A DNA stretch of 64,000 nt from Methylocystis iwaonis (lineage in GTDB: Bacteria; Pseudomonadota; Alphaproteobacteria; Rhizobiales; Beijerinckiaceae). Each line of letters opens with the position of its first letter. Position 1 is the first letter of the stretch. The position numbers were made by a program, and so were the translations under genes. A model generated the notes under the pieces. It had not been told where the DNA came from, did not search any database, and saw nothing but the letters and a program-made list of their open reading frames with translations. Shown here piece after piece: positions 34,228 to 43,588 of the stretch. Where the stretch lies: the NCBI RefSeq assembly GCF_027925385.1, contig NZ_AP027142.1:2214001-2278000 (forward strand), given 5' to 3'.

Positions 34228-35529
34228 ATGACCCGCCTCATCACCCGCCGCGCCGCCGCCGGCCTCTTCGCCAGCGCCGCTCTCGCGCCTTTCGCGCCCG
34301 CGCGCGCCGGCCGCATCATCGACCTCAAGGGCGGCGGCTTTCAGCCGACCAATATCGCCGTCGCGCCCTTCGTCGGCGACGAGGCCGCGCGCACGATCAC
34401 TTCCGTCGCAACCAATAATTTCAAGCGCTCGGTCTTCCTGCGGCCGGTCGACGCCAATGTCGGCGAGGCTGGCTCGCCCGATCAGCCGGACCTGGCTGTC
34501 TATAAGACGGTCAACGCTCAGTTCGTTCTCACCGGCCGGTCGGTGCGCGCCGGCGATGGGCGCCTCAAGACAGAGTTCCGCCTCTTCGACGTCACCACGG
34601 GCGAGCAGGTCGCCGGCCAGCAATATGTGACGGAAGCTTCCAACCTACGCCGCGTCGCGCATCTTCTCTCGGACGCGGTCTTCAGCCGCATCACCGGCGA
34701 GAAAGGCTTCTTCGACACGCGCATCGTCTTCGTCGACGAGAGCGGCCCCAAGGACAAGCGCCGCAAGCGCCTCGCCATGATGGATCAGGACGGCGCCAAT
34801 GTGCGCTATCTGACCCGCGGCGACGAGCTCGTCGTCACCCCGCGCTTCTCGCCCTCCTCGCTCGACGTCACCTATATGGCCTTCAACGACGAGGGCGAGC
34901 CGAAGGTTCTCTTGATGAATATCGAGAACAGCCAGCGTGAGGTCGTCGGCAATTTCCCCGGCATGACCTTCTCGCCGCGCTTCTCGCCCGACGGGCAGAA
35001 AATCATCATGTCGCTGTCGCAGGGCTCGTCCACCAATCTCTATACGATGGACCTGCGCTCGCGCACCACGACGCGGCTCACCGACACCAGCGCCATCGAC
35101 ACGGCGCCCTCCTATTCGCCGGACGGCGCGCGCATCTGTTTCGAAAGCGACCGCGGCGGCTCGCAGCAGATCTACGTCATGGGCGCGCATGGCGGCGAGG
35201 CCAAGCGCATCTCCTTCGGCGGCGGCCGCTATTCGACGCCGGTGTGGAGCCCCAAGGGCGACTACATCGCCTTCACCAAGCAGAACGGCGGCAATTTCTC
35301 GATCGGCGTGATGAAGACCGACGGCTCAGGCGAGCGCATCCTGACCGAGGGCTTCCACAACGAAGGGCCAACCTGGGCGCCCAACGGCCTGTTCCTGATG
35401 TTCTTCCGCGAAAGCGGCGGCGCGGGCGGGCCGAAGATTTACATGGTCGACGTTTTCGGCCGCTCGGAAGCGCTGGTGCCGACGCCGAACTACGCCAGCG
35501 ATCCGGCGTGGGGGCCGTTGCAGGATTGA
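34228..35529 (+). CDS. tolB: Tol-Pal system beta-propeller protein TolB
   Basis: A 433-residue periplasmic protein that binds Pal. The signal peptide begins [20 protein letters not shown], with a double Arg that resembles a Tat signal, although a Sec route cannot be excluded. The N-terminal domain ([20 protein letters not shown]) is followed by the six-blade propeller with repeating [30 protein letters not shown] and [15 protein letters not shown] units. It lies 145 bases after tolA; a GC repeat-like stretch (34105-34140) sits between. pal, normally next, is not in the window. Confidence 0.95.
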   Translation: MTRLITRRAAAGLFASAALAPFAPARAGRIIDLKGGGFQPTNIAVAPFVGDEAARTITSVATNNFKRSVFLRPVDANVGEAGSPDQPDLAVYKTVNAQFVLTGRSVRAGDGRLKTEFRLFDVTTGEQVAGQQYVTEASNLRRVAHLLSDAVFSRITGEKGFFDTRIVFVDESGPKDKRRKRLAMMDQDGANVRYLTRGDELVVTPRFSPSSLDVTYMAFNDEGEPKVLLMNIENSQREVVGNFPGMTFSPRFSPDGQKIIMSLSQGSSTNLYTMDLRSRTTTRLTDTSAIDTAPSYSPDGARICFESDRGGSQQIYVMGAHGGEAKRISFGGGRYSTPVWSPKGDYIAFTKQNGGNFSIGVMKTDGSGERILTEGFHNEGPTWAPNGLFLMFFRESGGAGGPKIYMVDVFGRSEALVPTPNYASDPAWGPLQD

Positions 35530-35560
35530 GATCGCTCGCGTCTGCAGTAGAATTGACGTC

Positions 35561-35857
35561 ATGGACAGAGCTACGGCCATCGCGAAGCTTGGGAGGATCG
35601 CCGACGCGATTAAAACGCGAGGTGCAATCTCCCTATATCTTTACGGTTCGACGGCCCGCGACGAGGCGGGCGCCGATAGCGATCTCGACCTCTTCATCGA
35701 CTATGATCCATCAAGCCGCTTCAACGCGCTGGACCTTGTGGACATTAAGCATTTTCTCGAGGATGAGTTGCACGCCCGCGTCGATCTGACGACGCGCGAT
35801 GGACTGCATCCGCGCTTGCGCGAGAAAATCGAGAAATCAGCCATGCGCGTCTTTTGA
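35561..35857 (+). CDS. mntA: MntA-type nucleotidyltransferase antitoxin
   Basis: A 98-residue minimal nucleotidyltransferase. LYGSTARDEAGADSDLDLFI has the diagnostic GS-x10-DxD motif (G29, S30, D41, D43). In HEPN/MNT systems MntA adds AMP to the HepT RNase and so neutralises it. It overlaps the HepT-like gene by four bases (ATGA). It follows tolB by 31 bases on the same strand, so the module could be read through from the tol operon. Confidence 0.88.
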   Translation: MDRATAIAKLGRIADAIKTRGAISLYLYGSTARDEAGADSDLDLFIDYDPSSRFNALDLVDIKHFLEDELHARVDLTTRDGLHPRLREKIEKSAMRVF

Positions 35858-36204
35858 TGGGACGAGAAATCCTTCACGTCATTGACGACATCTTGCAGGA
35901 GATCGCAGGCGTCGAGCGGGTAACCGCGCACAAGACTCTCGACGATTACAAGGCTGATTGGTTGCTGCGGCACGCGCTTCAGCGAGCTATCGAAATCATT
36001 TCGGAGGCCAGCCGGGCCTTGCCCGAAGAAGTAACCTCCACTCAACCACACATCCGTTGGCGGGCCATTCGCGCCATTGGCAATGTGCTGAGGCACGAAT
36101 ACCAATCCATCTCAGATGAAATCATCTGGAACGTCCTGCGCGACGAGCTGCCTCCCCTGAAAGCCGCCGTCGAAGCGATCAAACAGAATATCAGCGCTCC
36201 ATGA
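35854..36204 (+). CDS. hepT: HepT-like HEPN ribonuclease toxin (DUF86)
   Basis: A 116-residue helical HEPN protein. HepT toxins cut RNA with an RNxxxHxY motif whose Tyr is the residue AMPylated by MntA. Here the segment is AIRAIGNVLRHEYQSI: N77, H81 and Y83 are in place, but the residue before N77 is Gly where the family usually has Arg, and the closest Arg are R73 and R80. The GNVLRHEY form is found in a broad alphaproteobacterial subgroup, so activity is not ruled out. Its stop overlaps the ung start. Confidence 0.8.
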   Translation: MMGREILHVIDDILQEIAGVERVTAHKTLDDYKADWLLRHALQRAIEIISEASRALPEEVTSTQPHIRWRAIRAIGNVLRHEYQSISDEIIWNVLRDELPPLKAAVEAIKQNISAP

Positions 36205-36869
36205 CCAAGCCCGTTCGCATCGACGAAAGCTGGAAGAAACACCTCGCAACTGAATTCGAGAAGGCCTATTTCACCGACCTTCGCGAATTCGTTCGGACCG
36301 AATACGCTTCCTGCGCGGTCTATCCGCCGGCGGCGCAAATTTTTCGCGCCTTTGATGAATGCCCCTTTGACCAAGCGAAGGTCGTCATCCTGGGCCAGGA
36401 CCCCTATCACGGCCCCGGTCAGGCGAATGGGCTTTGCTTTGCGGTCGGCGCCGGCGTCGCGCCGCCGCCTTCCCTGCAGAATATCTTCAAGGAAATCGAG
36501 GCCGATCTCGGACATCCTGTGTCGCGCGATCCCGACCTTTCACGCTGGGCGAAACAAGGCGTGCTGCTTCTGAACGCGACGCTCACCGTGCGCGCGTCGC
36601 AGGCCGGTTCGCATCAGAACAAGGGCTGGGAGCAATTCACCGACGCCGCCGTCCACGCGCTGTCGCGCGAGCGTGAGGGAATCGTCTTCATGCTCTGGGG
36701 CTCTTACGCGCGGCGCAAGGGCGCCGGCATCGACCGCAAGAAGCATCTCGTGCTCGAATGCGCCCACCCCTCCCCGCTTTCGGCGCATAACGGCTTCTTC
36801 GGCTGCAAGCATTTCTCCAAGGCGAATGAATATCTCCTTGCGCATGGCGTGACGCCGATCGAGTGGTGA
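36201..36869 (+). CDS. ung: uracil-DNA glycosylase
   Basis: Ung removes uracil from DNA to start base excision repair. The 222-residue protein has motif A GQDPYHGPGQANGLCFAV (65-82, catalytic D67) and motif B HPSPLSAHNGFFGCKHFSK, with the catalytic His. LLLNATLTVRASQAGSHQNK is the conserved middle segment. Its ATG overlaps the HepT-like stop (ATGA), so ung is expressed from the toxin-antitoxin transcript unless an internal promoter exists. Length and motifs are normal for family 1 enzymes. Confidence 0.96.
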   Translation: MTKPVRIDESWKKHLATEFEKAYFTDLREFVRTEYASCAVYPPAAQIFRAFDECPFDQAKVVILGQDPYHGPGQANGLCFAVGAGVAPPPSLQNIFKEIEADLGHPVSRDPDLSRWAKQGVLLLNATLTVRASQAGSHQNKGWEQFTDAAVHALSREREGIVFMLWGSYARRKGAGIDRKKHLVLECAHPSPLSAHNGFFGCKHFSKANEYLLAHGVTPIEW

Positions 36870-37087
36870 TACCGTTTTCCGTTCGAACGGCTCACGTTGA
36901 GGAATGTCATTCCCGGCGGGCTGAAAGCCCGACCGGGAATCCAGAGCCCTAGTAGCTTGTGTTGCTCTGGATTCCCGATCGCTCGCTGCGAGAGCGTCGG
37001 GAATGACAGCGAACCAACCGAGCGGATCTCATATGGCTCATTCCGGCTCTGGATTCCCGAGCTGGCCTTCGGCCCGTCGGGAATAAT
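36870..37087. repeat. palindromic repeat, family A, full unit plus an extra half unit
   Basis: A full unit at 36870-37031 (head TACCGTTTTCCGTTCGAACG, left hairpin, TTGCTCTGG, right hairpin, tail AGCGAACCAACCGAGCGG), followed at 37038-37087 by a second right-hand hairpin of different loop (CTGGATTCCCGAGCTGGCC ... GGCCCGTCGGGAATAATCC). Lies between convergent ung and the GST gene. Confidence 0.82.
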
Positions 37088-37089
37088 CC

Positions 37090-37731
37090 TCACCCCTTCG
37101 CCGCCGCAGCCGCTTCGTGAATCGCCAGAAGCTGTTTGTCCGTCTCTGTGACGCGCAAGACGGAAGGCCGCGATCCGATGCGCTCGATGTAAGCGGAAAT
37201 CTCCGGCGTCATCGGCACGAGGCCGAAGCTTGTGGTCCAGCGCAGCGCCGTCCCCCAGAGAATGTCGGCGGCGGAGAAACGTTCGCCGAGCAGATAGGGT
37301 CCCGCCGCGAGTTGCTTGTTGATCAGCGTCATCACGCTGTCGAAATCGCCATAAGGACAGGTGCGCTGCGGCGGCTCCGTCTTCATGAAGCGATCCATGA
37401 TCGCCGGCTCGAAGGCCGAGCCGTAGAACACGAGCCAACGCAAATAAGACCCGCGCAGCGGATCGCCGATCTGCGGCGCGCGCTTCTTTTGCGGAAAGGC
37501 GTCCGCGAGATAGATGAAGATCGCGCCGAGTTCGGTCACCAATGCGCCATTGTGCACGATGGCCGGAACCTTGCCCATCGGATTGACGGCGAGATAGTCG
37601 GGCTCACGTTGCGCGCCGATTTTGAGATTCAGGTCTTTCAAAGTGTAGGGCGCGTCGAGTTCCTCGAGCAGGATGAGCACGCTGGACGAACGCGTATTGG
37701 GAGAATGATAGAAAATCAGATCGCCGCTCAT
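37090..37731 (-). CDS. glutathione S-transferase family protein
   Basis: A 213-residue GST-fold protein from the ATG at 37731 behind GGGGAAG; an ATG at 37746 is the alternative. The thioredoxin-like N-terminal domain reads LIFYHSPNTRSSSVLILLEE with the glutathione-contact Ser/Asn, then NPMGKVPAIVHNGALVTELG with the cis-Pro. The all-helical C-terminal domain includes FSAADILWGTALRWTTSFG. Substrate unknown; the type is the soluble alpha-proteobacterial GST. It starts 12 bases after the antiporter gene, so they form one transcript. Confidence 0.88.
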   Translation of the reverse strand: MSGDLIFYHSPNTRSSSVLILLEELDAPYTLKDLNLKIGAQREPDYLAVNPMGKVPAIVHNGALVTELGAIFIYLADAFPQKKRAPQIGDPLRGSYLRWLVFYGSAFEPAIMDRFMKTEPPQRTCPYGDFDSVMTLINKQLAAGPYLLGERFSAADILWGTALRWTTSFGLVPMTPEISAYIERIGSRPSVLRVTETDKQLLAIHEAAAAAKG

Positions 37732-37742
37732 CACTTCCCCGC

Positions 37743-38852
37743 TCATGGCGCAAATAGGAAGAAGGCATATGCCGCAAAGACGACGAGATGCACAAGGCCG
37801 GTGAGCACATTGGTGCGGCCCGCGCCGAAGCTGACGACGGACAGCATCAGCGTCAGCATCAGCATGGCGGAGTCGCGGTGATCGAGCCCGAAGACAATCT
37901 CGCGGCCAGAGGCGAGGCTCATCAGCGCCACGGTCGGCACGGTGAGACCGATTGTCGCCACGACCGAGCCGAGCGCCCCGTTCAGGCTCGTCTGCAAAGC
38001 GTTGCGGGCGGCCGCGCGGACCGAATTCATGCCTTCTGGCATGAGCACGAGGACGGCCACGGCGGCGCCGGTCACAGGGTTGACCTCCTCGACGCCCGCC
38101 CATTTCAGCGCTTCTTCGAGCCCCGGAATGACGTGCTCGGCCAGCAGCGACACGCCCGTTAGACTCGCGCCGAGACCGACGAGCGAGATCAAGGCCTGGT
38201 TCAGCGTCGGTTTCGCGCCCATGTGACCGACGGCCGCCATGCGCGCATCGATGAAATAAGCGCGGTGGCGCACCGTCTGGATGAAGAGAAAAGCGCAATA
38301 GAGCAGGATCGAGAGCACGCTCACAAAGCCGAGCTGCGCGCGCGACAGCGTCGGGCCCGGCGTCGAGGTCGTGTAATTCGGCAAGATGAGCGTCAGCATC
38401 GACAGAGCGATGAGCACGGCGAGATAGGCGCTCGCGCCCATGGGATGAAGCTCCTGCTCGCCATGACGGAAGCCGCCGAGCAGCAGGCACAGGCCCACGA
38501 GCCCATTGCAAACGATCATGATCGCCGAGAACACCGCCTCGCGCGCCTCGGTCGGATTATCCGAGCCATGCGTCGTCATCGAGGACATGATGGCGACCTC
38601 GATGATCGTCACCGCGATGGTGAGCACGAGCGTGCCCAGCGGCTCGCCAACTCTCGCGCCGATCCGCCCGGCGTGCTGCAGCGTCGCGAAGACCGACCCG
38701 ATGACGAGAATGGCGGCGACGAGCGACGGCGCCCAGGCGAGCGTCGGCGGCATGGCGTCGAGCCAGCGCTCCCCTGCCGCGAATATCGCCACGAGGCCGA
38801 GCGCCAGCACGGGAAAAATAACGCCCCCGACCGTGATTTTGCCGCCGCTCAT
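37743..38852 (-). CDS. chaA: calcium/proton antiporter-like cation exchanger (ChaA type)
   Basis: A 369-residue membrane protein from the ATG at 38852 behind GAGGGCG; an upstream in-frame ATG at 38945 is not supported. The CaCA superfamily alpha repeats hold acidic residues for Ca2+ or Na+: here TIAVTIIEVAIMSSM and VAVLVLMPEGMNSVRAA carry the conserved Glu. About ten to eleven membrane helices are predicted. Length matches E. coli ChaA (366). Ion specificity (Ca2+, Na+ or K+) is unproven. Followed closely by the GST gene. Confidence 0.85.
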   Translation of the reverse strand: MSGGKITVGGVIFPVLALGLVAIFAAGERWLDAMPPTLAWAPSLVAAILVIGSVFATLQHAGRIGARVGEPLGTLVLTIAVTIIEVAIMSSMTTHGSDNPTEAREAVFSAIMIVCNGLVGLCLLLGGFRHGEQELHPMGASAYLAVLIALSMLTLILPNYTTSTPGPTLSRAQLGFVSVLSILLYCAFLFIQTVRHRAYFIDARMAAVGHMGAKPTLNQALISLVGLGASLTGVSLLAEHVIPGLEEALKWAGVEEVNPVTGAAVAVLVLMPEGMNSVRAAARNALQTSLNGALGSVVATIGLTVPTVALMSLASGREIVFGLDHRDSAMLMLTLMLSVVSFGAGRTNVLTGLVHLVVFAAYAFFLFAP

Positions 38853-39058
38853 AACGCCCTCGATAGCCGTCGAATTATGGCGGCGAGTTTTGACGTCGCT
38901 TTGGGCGCGGCGCAAGGGCGGGCGGGCGAATCTTGCGTTTGCCAAATAACTTGCCGCCTGTGCGGATGGATAAATTTCATTTCAATTTTTCTCCTCCCCT
39001 GATCCCTGCCTTGTTCGGCCAAGAGCGTGTGAAACTGCGTCATTCTCATCACTGAAAC

Positions 39059-39203
39059 GACCCCCACCCTTGAATCCCTCCCCGCAAGGGGGAGGGAGGC
39101 GGCTCGCGCCCGAATTTGTCAGCGTTGCTTGCTGGTGATCCCTAGCGGCGCCGCTTCTCTCCCTCCCCCCACGGAGTGGCGGGGAGGGATCAAGGGTGGG
39201 GGG
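39059..39203. repeat. GC-rich inverted repeat
   Basis: Arms CCCCCACCCTTGAATCCCTC and GAGGGATCAAGGGTGGGGGG enclose CGCAAGGGGGAGGGAGGCGG and CTCCCTCCCCCCACGGAG. This could fold into one long imperfect hairpin. It lies between the antiporter gene's start and the hairpin-rich region; 38853-39058 shows no gene. Confidence 0.65.
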
Positions 39204-39396
39204 CGATTCAGCTTCCCAAACGCCTCCGCAGAACTGCCCAGCGCCAAATTCCCCGCCGCCGTTTCCGACGCGAGCGATCCAGGAAGCCGGGACGCCCCGG
39301 CCCCGTTCGGCCGGTAGCGTGAAAGAATAAGCGCATCGGAACCAGAGCGTCCCGGCTGCGGTCTTTATTCGCGCGCACCTTTCCGGGCCGAAGTAG

Positions 39397-39668
39397 CGCC
39401 ATCTTGTGGCGGTTCCTCCGTCCGGCGCAGCCGCCAGACGGCGGCTGCTTCTTTCCCGGGAGGTTTGAACCTCCCGAGCGCGTCGCAAGGGCCTCGACAT
39501 GCGCCGCCTCCGGCCCGCCGGCGCTTTCCCTTTCGGTACTCGGGCCGCGTGTCGCGGGCGCGGAAACTATGCCCAGCCTTTGCGTGACTTGCATCACGCA
39601 ATCTCCCCGCGAAGGAGAGACCCGGCGGGCGGCGCCGGGTTCCCGCACGGAACGAGGGTCGCGTTCCG
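39397..39668. other. hairpin-rich non-coding stretch, candidate structured RNA
   Basis: Six strong stems lie within 272 bases: CGCCA/TGGCG (39397-39411), GCAGCCGCC/GGCGGCTGC (39427-39448), GGGAGGTT/AACCTCCC (39458-39475), TTGCGTGA/TCACGCAA (39580-39601), ACCCGGCG/CGCCGGGT (39620-39640) and CGGAACG/CGTTCCG (39648-39668). The first two loops are 4-5 bases. No frame here looks like a protein and no known RNA was recognised; on the minus strand the 39458 stem reads GGTTCAAACC like a tRNA T-arm, but no tRNA can be built. It is followed by an IS4 element. Confidence 0.4.
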
Positions 39669-39802
39669 CGTTTAACCGACCCCGCCGGCGCCGCCGACCC
39701 TGACGACGCCCCTGCAAGTTGACGAGGCGGGCGAAGGATAAAGCGGTTTTTGGGGGTGGGGATAAATTGGGAGGCGAAATTCTTGGTGAAAGCCACGCTC
39801 CA

Positions 39803-41130
39803 CTCCTCTCCCCGCGCGCGCAGGGCTGTCCGGGGAATGAGTCGAAAGGTCGCGGGCGCATGCCCGGTTTTCCCGACGGTTGTCGGGTATTTTCCGGTTG
39901 TCGAGACTGGAAAAAAGGACCGGACATGCCCGTGCACTCTACTGTATTCGCCCAACTGCTCAAGCCGGTCGATCGGCGCGCCTTCAAGCAGATCGTCGAG
40001 CGGCATGGCGGCGACGCCTACGACAAATCCTTCAAGAGCTGGGATCACCTCGTCGCGCTCATCTACGCCCAGCTTGCCGGGGTCTCCAGCCTGCGCGCCC
40101 TCGTTCCCGCCTTCAACGCCGACGCGCGCGCGCATTATCACCTCGGGACGCGGCGGCTCGCGCGCACGACCCTTTCCGACGCCAACGCCCGCCGGCCCGT
40201 CGCCGTCTTCGCCGATCTCTTCGCCATGCTCTCCGGCGCGCTCGACCGTCATACGCGCCGGGAGGGCGCGGACATGATCCGCCTCATCGATTCGACGCCC
40301 ATCCCTTTGAGCAAATTCCTCGATTACGCCCGCTCCAACGGCCGCACTCACGGCCTCAAAATGCACGTGGTCCATGACCCGCGCGCCAATCGGCCCCTTC
40401 GCGCGGAAGTCACGCCCGCCAATGTGAACGACATAGAGATCGGCAAGAAAACCGATATCGAGCCGGGCGCCGCTTATGTCTTCGACAAAGGCTATTGCGA
40501 CTATCGCTGGTGGACCGAGATCGCCGCGCAAGGCGCTTTCTTCGTCACCCGGCCGAAGGCGAACGCCCGCTTCCGGGCGATCGCCGCCCGCCCGCTCGAC
40601 CCCGAAAGCGCGCGGGGCGACGGCTTCGCCGTGATCGCCGACGAGGAGGTGGCGCTGGCCAGCAAAGGCGATTCCAAGCTGCCCATGCCGCTGCGGCGCA
40701 TCACCGTGGAAAGAGACGAGGCCAAAGGCCGCATCGTCCTCATCGTCAACGACATGCGCCGCCCGGCCGCGGAAATCGCCGCGCTCTACAAGGGCCGCTG
40801 GGCAATCGAGCTGCTGTTCCGTTGGATCAAGCAGCATCTCAACATCAAGAGCTTCATCGGCGAGGCCGAAAACGCCGTGCGCCTGCAGCTCTTCGCCGCG
40901 ATGATCGCCTTCACCCTGCTGCGCATCGCCGCCTGCGTCCACAAGATCGACATGGCGGCACTGCGTTTCGCCGAGCTCGTCGGCCGCTTCCTCTTCGACC
41001 GCCGGCCGATCGCGCTTATCGACAAGCCGCCAATCAGGCCCAAGCCCGGCCGAGACTTCTCTAGTCTGCAGCTCCAGCTCGCGGCCCTATGATTTCCCCG
41101 GACAGCCCTGTCCGCAAGCGGGGAGAGGAG
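39803..41130 (+). mobile_element. IS4-family insertion sequence
   Basis: An element of 1.33 kb with an intact transposase. The ends are inverted: CAGGGCTGTCCGGGGAA (39821-39837) is matched exactly by TTCCCCGGACAGCCCTG (41094-41110), and the match continues outward as CTCCTCTCCCCGC (39803) against its complement ending at 41130, with a few mismatches between. The outer boundary may be 39803/41130 or nearer in; no target duplication was seen. It lies just upstream of uvrC. Confidence 0.85.
39926..41092 (+). CDS. IS4-family transposase
   Basis: A 388-residue DDE transposase starting at the ATG at 39926 behind AAAAAAGGA. Catalytic residues are D122 ([10 protein letters not shown]), D187 ([11 protein letters not shown]) and E295 in the IS4 signature [18 protein letters not shown], with the Y-x2-R-x3-E-x6-K spacing (Y288, R291, E295, K302). 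The N-terminal part ([20 protein letters not shown]) is the DUF4372-like domain usual in this subgroup. All motifs intact, so the element is probably active or recent. Confidence 0.95.
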   Translation: MPVHSTVFAQLLKPVDRRAFKQIVERHGGDAYDKSFKSWDHLVALIYAQLAGVSSLRALVPAFNADARAHYHLGTRRLARTTLSDANARRPVAVFADLFAMLSGALDRHTRREGADMIRLIDSTPIPLSKFLDYARSNGRTHGLKMHVVHDPRANRPLRAEVTPANVNDIEIGKKTDIEPGAAYVFDKGYCDYRWWTEIAAQGAFFVTRPKANARFRAIAARPLDPESARGDGFAVIADEEVALASKGDSKLPMPLRRITVERDEAKGRIVLIVNDMRRPAAEIAALYKGRWAIELLFRWIKQHLNIKSFIGEAENAVRLQLFAAMIAFTLLRIAACVHKIDMAALRFAELVGRFLFDRRPIALIDKPPIRPKPGRDFSSLQLQLAAL

Positions 41131-41279
41131 CGGCGCCTAGCTCCAATAGAAAGGTGACAGAACGGCCCGGAAAGAAAGGTGACAGTTTCCCTGCGGCCGA
41201 GAGGGCAACCGAGCTTTGGCGAAGGCACGGGCTCGGAAACCCTTCCCATCGCCGCAAACGCGGCATAAATCCTTATAGG

Positions 41280-43265
41280 ATGACCCCTCCCCCCTCACAG
41301 ACGCGCGACCTTCCGCCCGAGGACGACGACGCCTTCGACGCGCCCGACGCCGTGCCGGAGACCAGCGAGACGCCCCCGGAAGACGACGCCCCGCAGACGC
41401 CCGAGAGCGTCAAGCGCGGCGTCGGCGTCATCAAGTCCTATTGGAAACATGCGCCGAACGGCCCCGGCGTCTATCGCATGATCGCCGAGAACGGCGAGGT
41501 GCTCTATGTCGGCAAGGCCAAGAATGTCCGGAAGCGCGTCGCGAGTTATACGCGCCTTGCCGGCCATGTGAACCGCATTGCGCGCATGATCTCGGCGACC
41601 GTCTCCATGGTCTTCATCTCGGTCGAGACCGAGACCGAGGCGCTGCTGCTGGAAGCAAACCTCATCAAGCAGTTGAAGCCGCGCTTCAATGTGCTGATGC
41701 GCGACGACAAGTCGTTTCCCTATATTTTCATCGCGCGCGACCACGAGGCGCCGCAGATCGCCAAGCATCGCGGCGCGCGCGTGCGCAAGGGCGATTATTA
41801 CGGGCCCTTCGCCAGCGTCTGGGCGGTCAATCGCGCGCTCAATGCGCTGGAGCGCGCCTTTCTGCTGCGCTCCTGCGCGCAGAGCTTTTACGACAATCGC
41901 ACGCGGCCCTGCCTGCTCTACCAGATCAAACGCTGCGCCGGGCCCTGCACCGGCGAGATTTCGACGGAAGACTACGGCGTCCTCGTGCAGGAGGCGCGCG
42001 ACTTTCTCTCCGGCAAGAGCCGCAGCGTGCGCGAGCAGCTCGCCACGGAGATGACGGAAGCCGCCGAGAAGCTCGAATTCGAGCGCGCCGCGCGGCTGCG
42101 CGATCGTATTTCGGCGCTCTCGGCGATACAGGGCGCGCAGGGAATCAACCCCCGCACGGTTGAAGAGGCCGACGTCTTCGCCATCGCCAAGGACGCCGGG
42201 CGCTTCTGCATCGAGGCCTTTTTCTTCCGCGCCTATCAGAACTGGGGCAATCGCTCCTATTTCCCGCGCGCCGATGCGAGCCTCTCGGAAGCGGAAGTGC
42301 TCGACGCCTTTCTCGCGCAATTCTACGACGAGCATCCGTCTGCGCGCTGCGTGCTGCTGTCGCACCAAATCGAAGACAGCGCGCTGCTGGAAGATGCGCT
42401 TTCCGCGAAGCTGCGCCGGAACGTCGACGTCATCGCGCCGCAACGCGGCGAGAAGCGAGAACTCGTCGAACATGCGCTCAACAATGCGAAGCAGGCGCTC
42501 GGCCGCAAGCTCGCGGAGGACGCGAGCCAGTTGCGGCTGCTGGCGGCCTTGGGCGAAGTCTTCGGCCTGCCGCACGCGCCGCGCCGCGTCGAGGTCTATG
42601 ACAATTCGCATACGGGCGGATCGCAAGCGATCGGCGCGATGGTCGTCGCGGGCCCGGCGGGCTTCATGAAGGCGCATTACCGCACCTTCAACATCAAGAG
42701 CACGGAGATCACGCCGGGCGACGATTACGGCATGATGCGCGAAGTGCTGACGCGCCGCTTCGCCCGCCTCGCCAAGGAGCCGGAGAAGGAGACCGACCCG
42801 GAAGCCTTTCCGGCGAAGCCCGATCTCGTGCTGATCGACGGCGGGCGCGGACAGTTCGACGTGGCGCGCGAGGCGTTGCGCGAGAGCGGCGTCGAGGGCG
42901 TGGCGCTGGCGTCGATCGCCAAGGGCCGCGACCGTGACGCCGGACGCGAGCAATTCTTCATCGAGGGGCGCGAAGCCTTCCGCCTGCCGCCGCATGATCC
43001 GGCGCTCTATTTCGTGCAGCGCCTGCGCGACGAAGCGCATCGCTTCGCCATCGGCACGCATCGGGCGCGGCGCAAGAAGGAATTCACCAAGAACCCACTC
43101 GATGAGATTGCCGGCATCGGGCCGTCGCGCAAGCGCGCGCTGCTTCTGGCCTTCGGCTCGGCGAAGGGCGTCTCGCGGGCGGCGCTGTCGGATCTGGAGA
43201 AGACGCCGGGCATCAACAAGGCGACGGCGCGGATGGTGTATGATCATTTTCAGCGCGGGGATTGA
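41280..43265 (+). CDS. uvrC: UvrABC system protein C, excision nuclease subunit
   Basis: UvrC makes both incisions in nucleotide excision repair. The 661-residue protein, started at the ATG at 41280, has an acidic unstructured N-terminus (about 50 residues), the GIY-YIG nuclease domain ([20 protein letters not shown]), the Cys-rich region ([18 protein letters not shown]), the UVR motif ([20 protein letters not shown]), the RNase H-like second nuclease ([20 protein letters not shown]) and two C-terminal HhH motifs ([35 protein letters not shown]). The IS4 element ends 150 bases upstream and may have changed its promoter. Confidence 0.96.
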   Translation: MTPPPSQTRDLPPEDDDAFDAPDAVPETSETPPEDDAPQTPESVKRGVGVIKSYWKHAPNGPGVYRMIAENGEVLYVGKAKNVRKRVASYTRLAGHVNRIARMISATVSMVFISVETETEALLLEANLIKQLKPRFNVLMRDDKSFPYIFIARDHEAPQIAKHRGARVRKGDYYGPFASVWAVNRALNALERAFLLRSCAQSFYDNRTRPCLLYQIKRCAGPCTGEISTEDYGVLVQEARDFLSGKSRSVREQLATEMTEAAEKLEFERAARLRDRISALSAIQGAQGINPRTVEEADVFAIAKDAGRFCIEAFFFRAYQNWGNRSYFPRADASLSEAEVLDAFLAQFYDEHPSARCVLLSHQIEDSALLEDALSAKLRRNVDVIAPQRGEKRELVEHALNNAKQALGRKLAEDASQLRLLAALGEVFGLPHAPRRVEVYDNSHTGGSQAIGAMVVAGPAGFMKAHYRTFNIKSTEITPGDDYGMMREVLTRRFARLAKEPEKETDPEAFPAKPDLVLIDGGRGQFDVAREALRESGVEGVALASIAKGRDRDAGREQFFIEGREAFRLPPHDPALYFVQRLRDEAHRFAIGTHRARRKKEFTKNPLDEIAGIGPSRKRALLLAFGSAKGVSRAALSDLEKTPGINKATARMVYDHFQRGD

Positions 43266-43284
43266 AGAGTCACAAATCCCGGGG

Positions 43285-43465
43285 GCCGTCATGGCCGGGC
43301 TCGTCCCGGCCACCCACGCCGTGGGGCACAGCCCGACAAGACGCGTTATCGTTATGGGTAAGGTTCATGCAGGGCTTTGGAGGCTGCAGAGACTTGCCCG
43401 GCATTAGCTGTGACTTGCTTGGCGTGGATGCCCGCGACAAGCGCGGGCATGACGAGGGTAGCGAC
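43285..43465. repeat. palindromic repeat, family E, extended copy
   Basis: Starts GCCGTCATGGCCGGGCTCGT CCCGGCC and ends GCCCGCGACAAGCGCGGGCA TGACGAGGGTAGCGACG, with about 100 bases of unrelated DNA between the halves. Related to 2341-2421. The rest of 43266-43588 has no gene; it is the leader region of nirK. Confidence 0.6.
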
Positions 43466-43588
43466 GTGAAGGCCTGCGCAGCAGGCGTCTCGAAGCGCGA
43501 GGGGCGTCACCAGCGCTGCGCCTTTTCATTGCGGAGGGGTCGCCTAGTTAACTGCCGCACGCGTCCCCATCCGCCAGAGGCTCGGCCG

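Noticed and set aside
37732..38511. An N-terminal extension of the GST frame running back to 38511
   Set aside because: This part overlaps the antiporter gene in another frame, is Arg-rich and has no motif; the GST starts at 37731 behind a good ribosome binding site.
39458..39475. A tRNA-like T-arm, GGTTCAAACC with flanking stem
   Set aside because: The loop is too short for a T-arm and no acceptor, D-arm or anticodon arm can be formed around it.
39208..39987. A 259-codon minus-strand frame across the hairpin-rich region and the IS end
   Set aside because: Crosses an IS boundary, is Arg/Gly/Pro-rich, and has no domain.
41295..43313. A 672-codon frame opposite uvrC
   Set aside because: Antisense shadow of a fully recognised gene; Arg-rich and without motifs.
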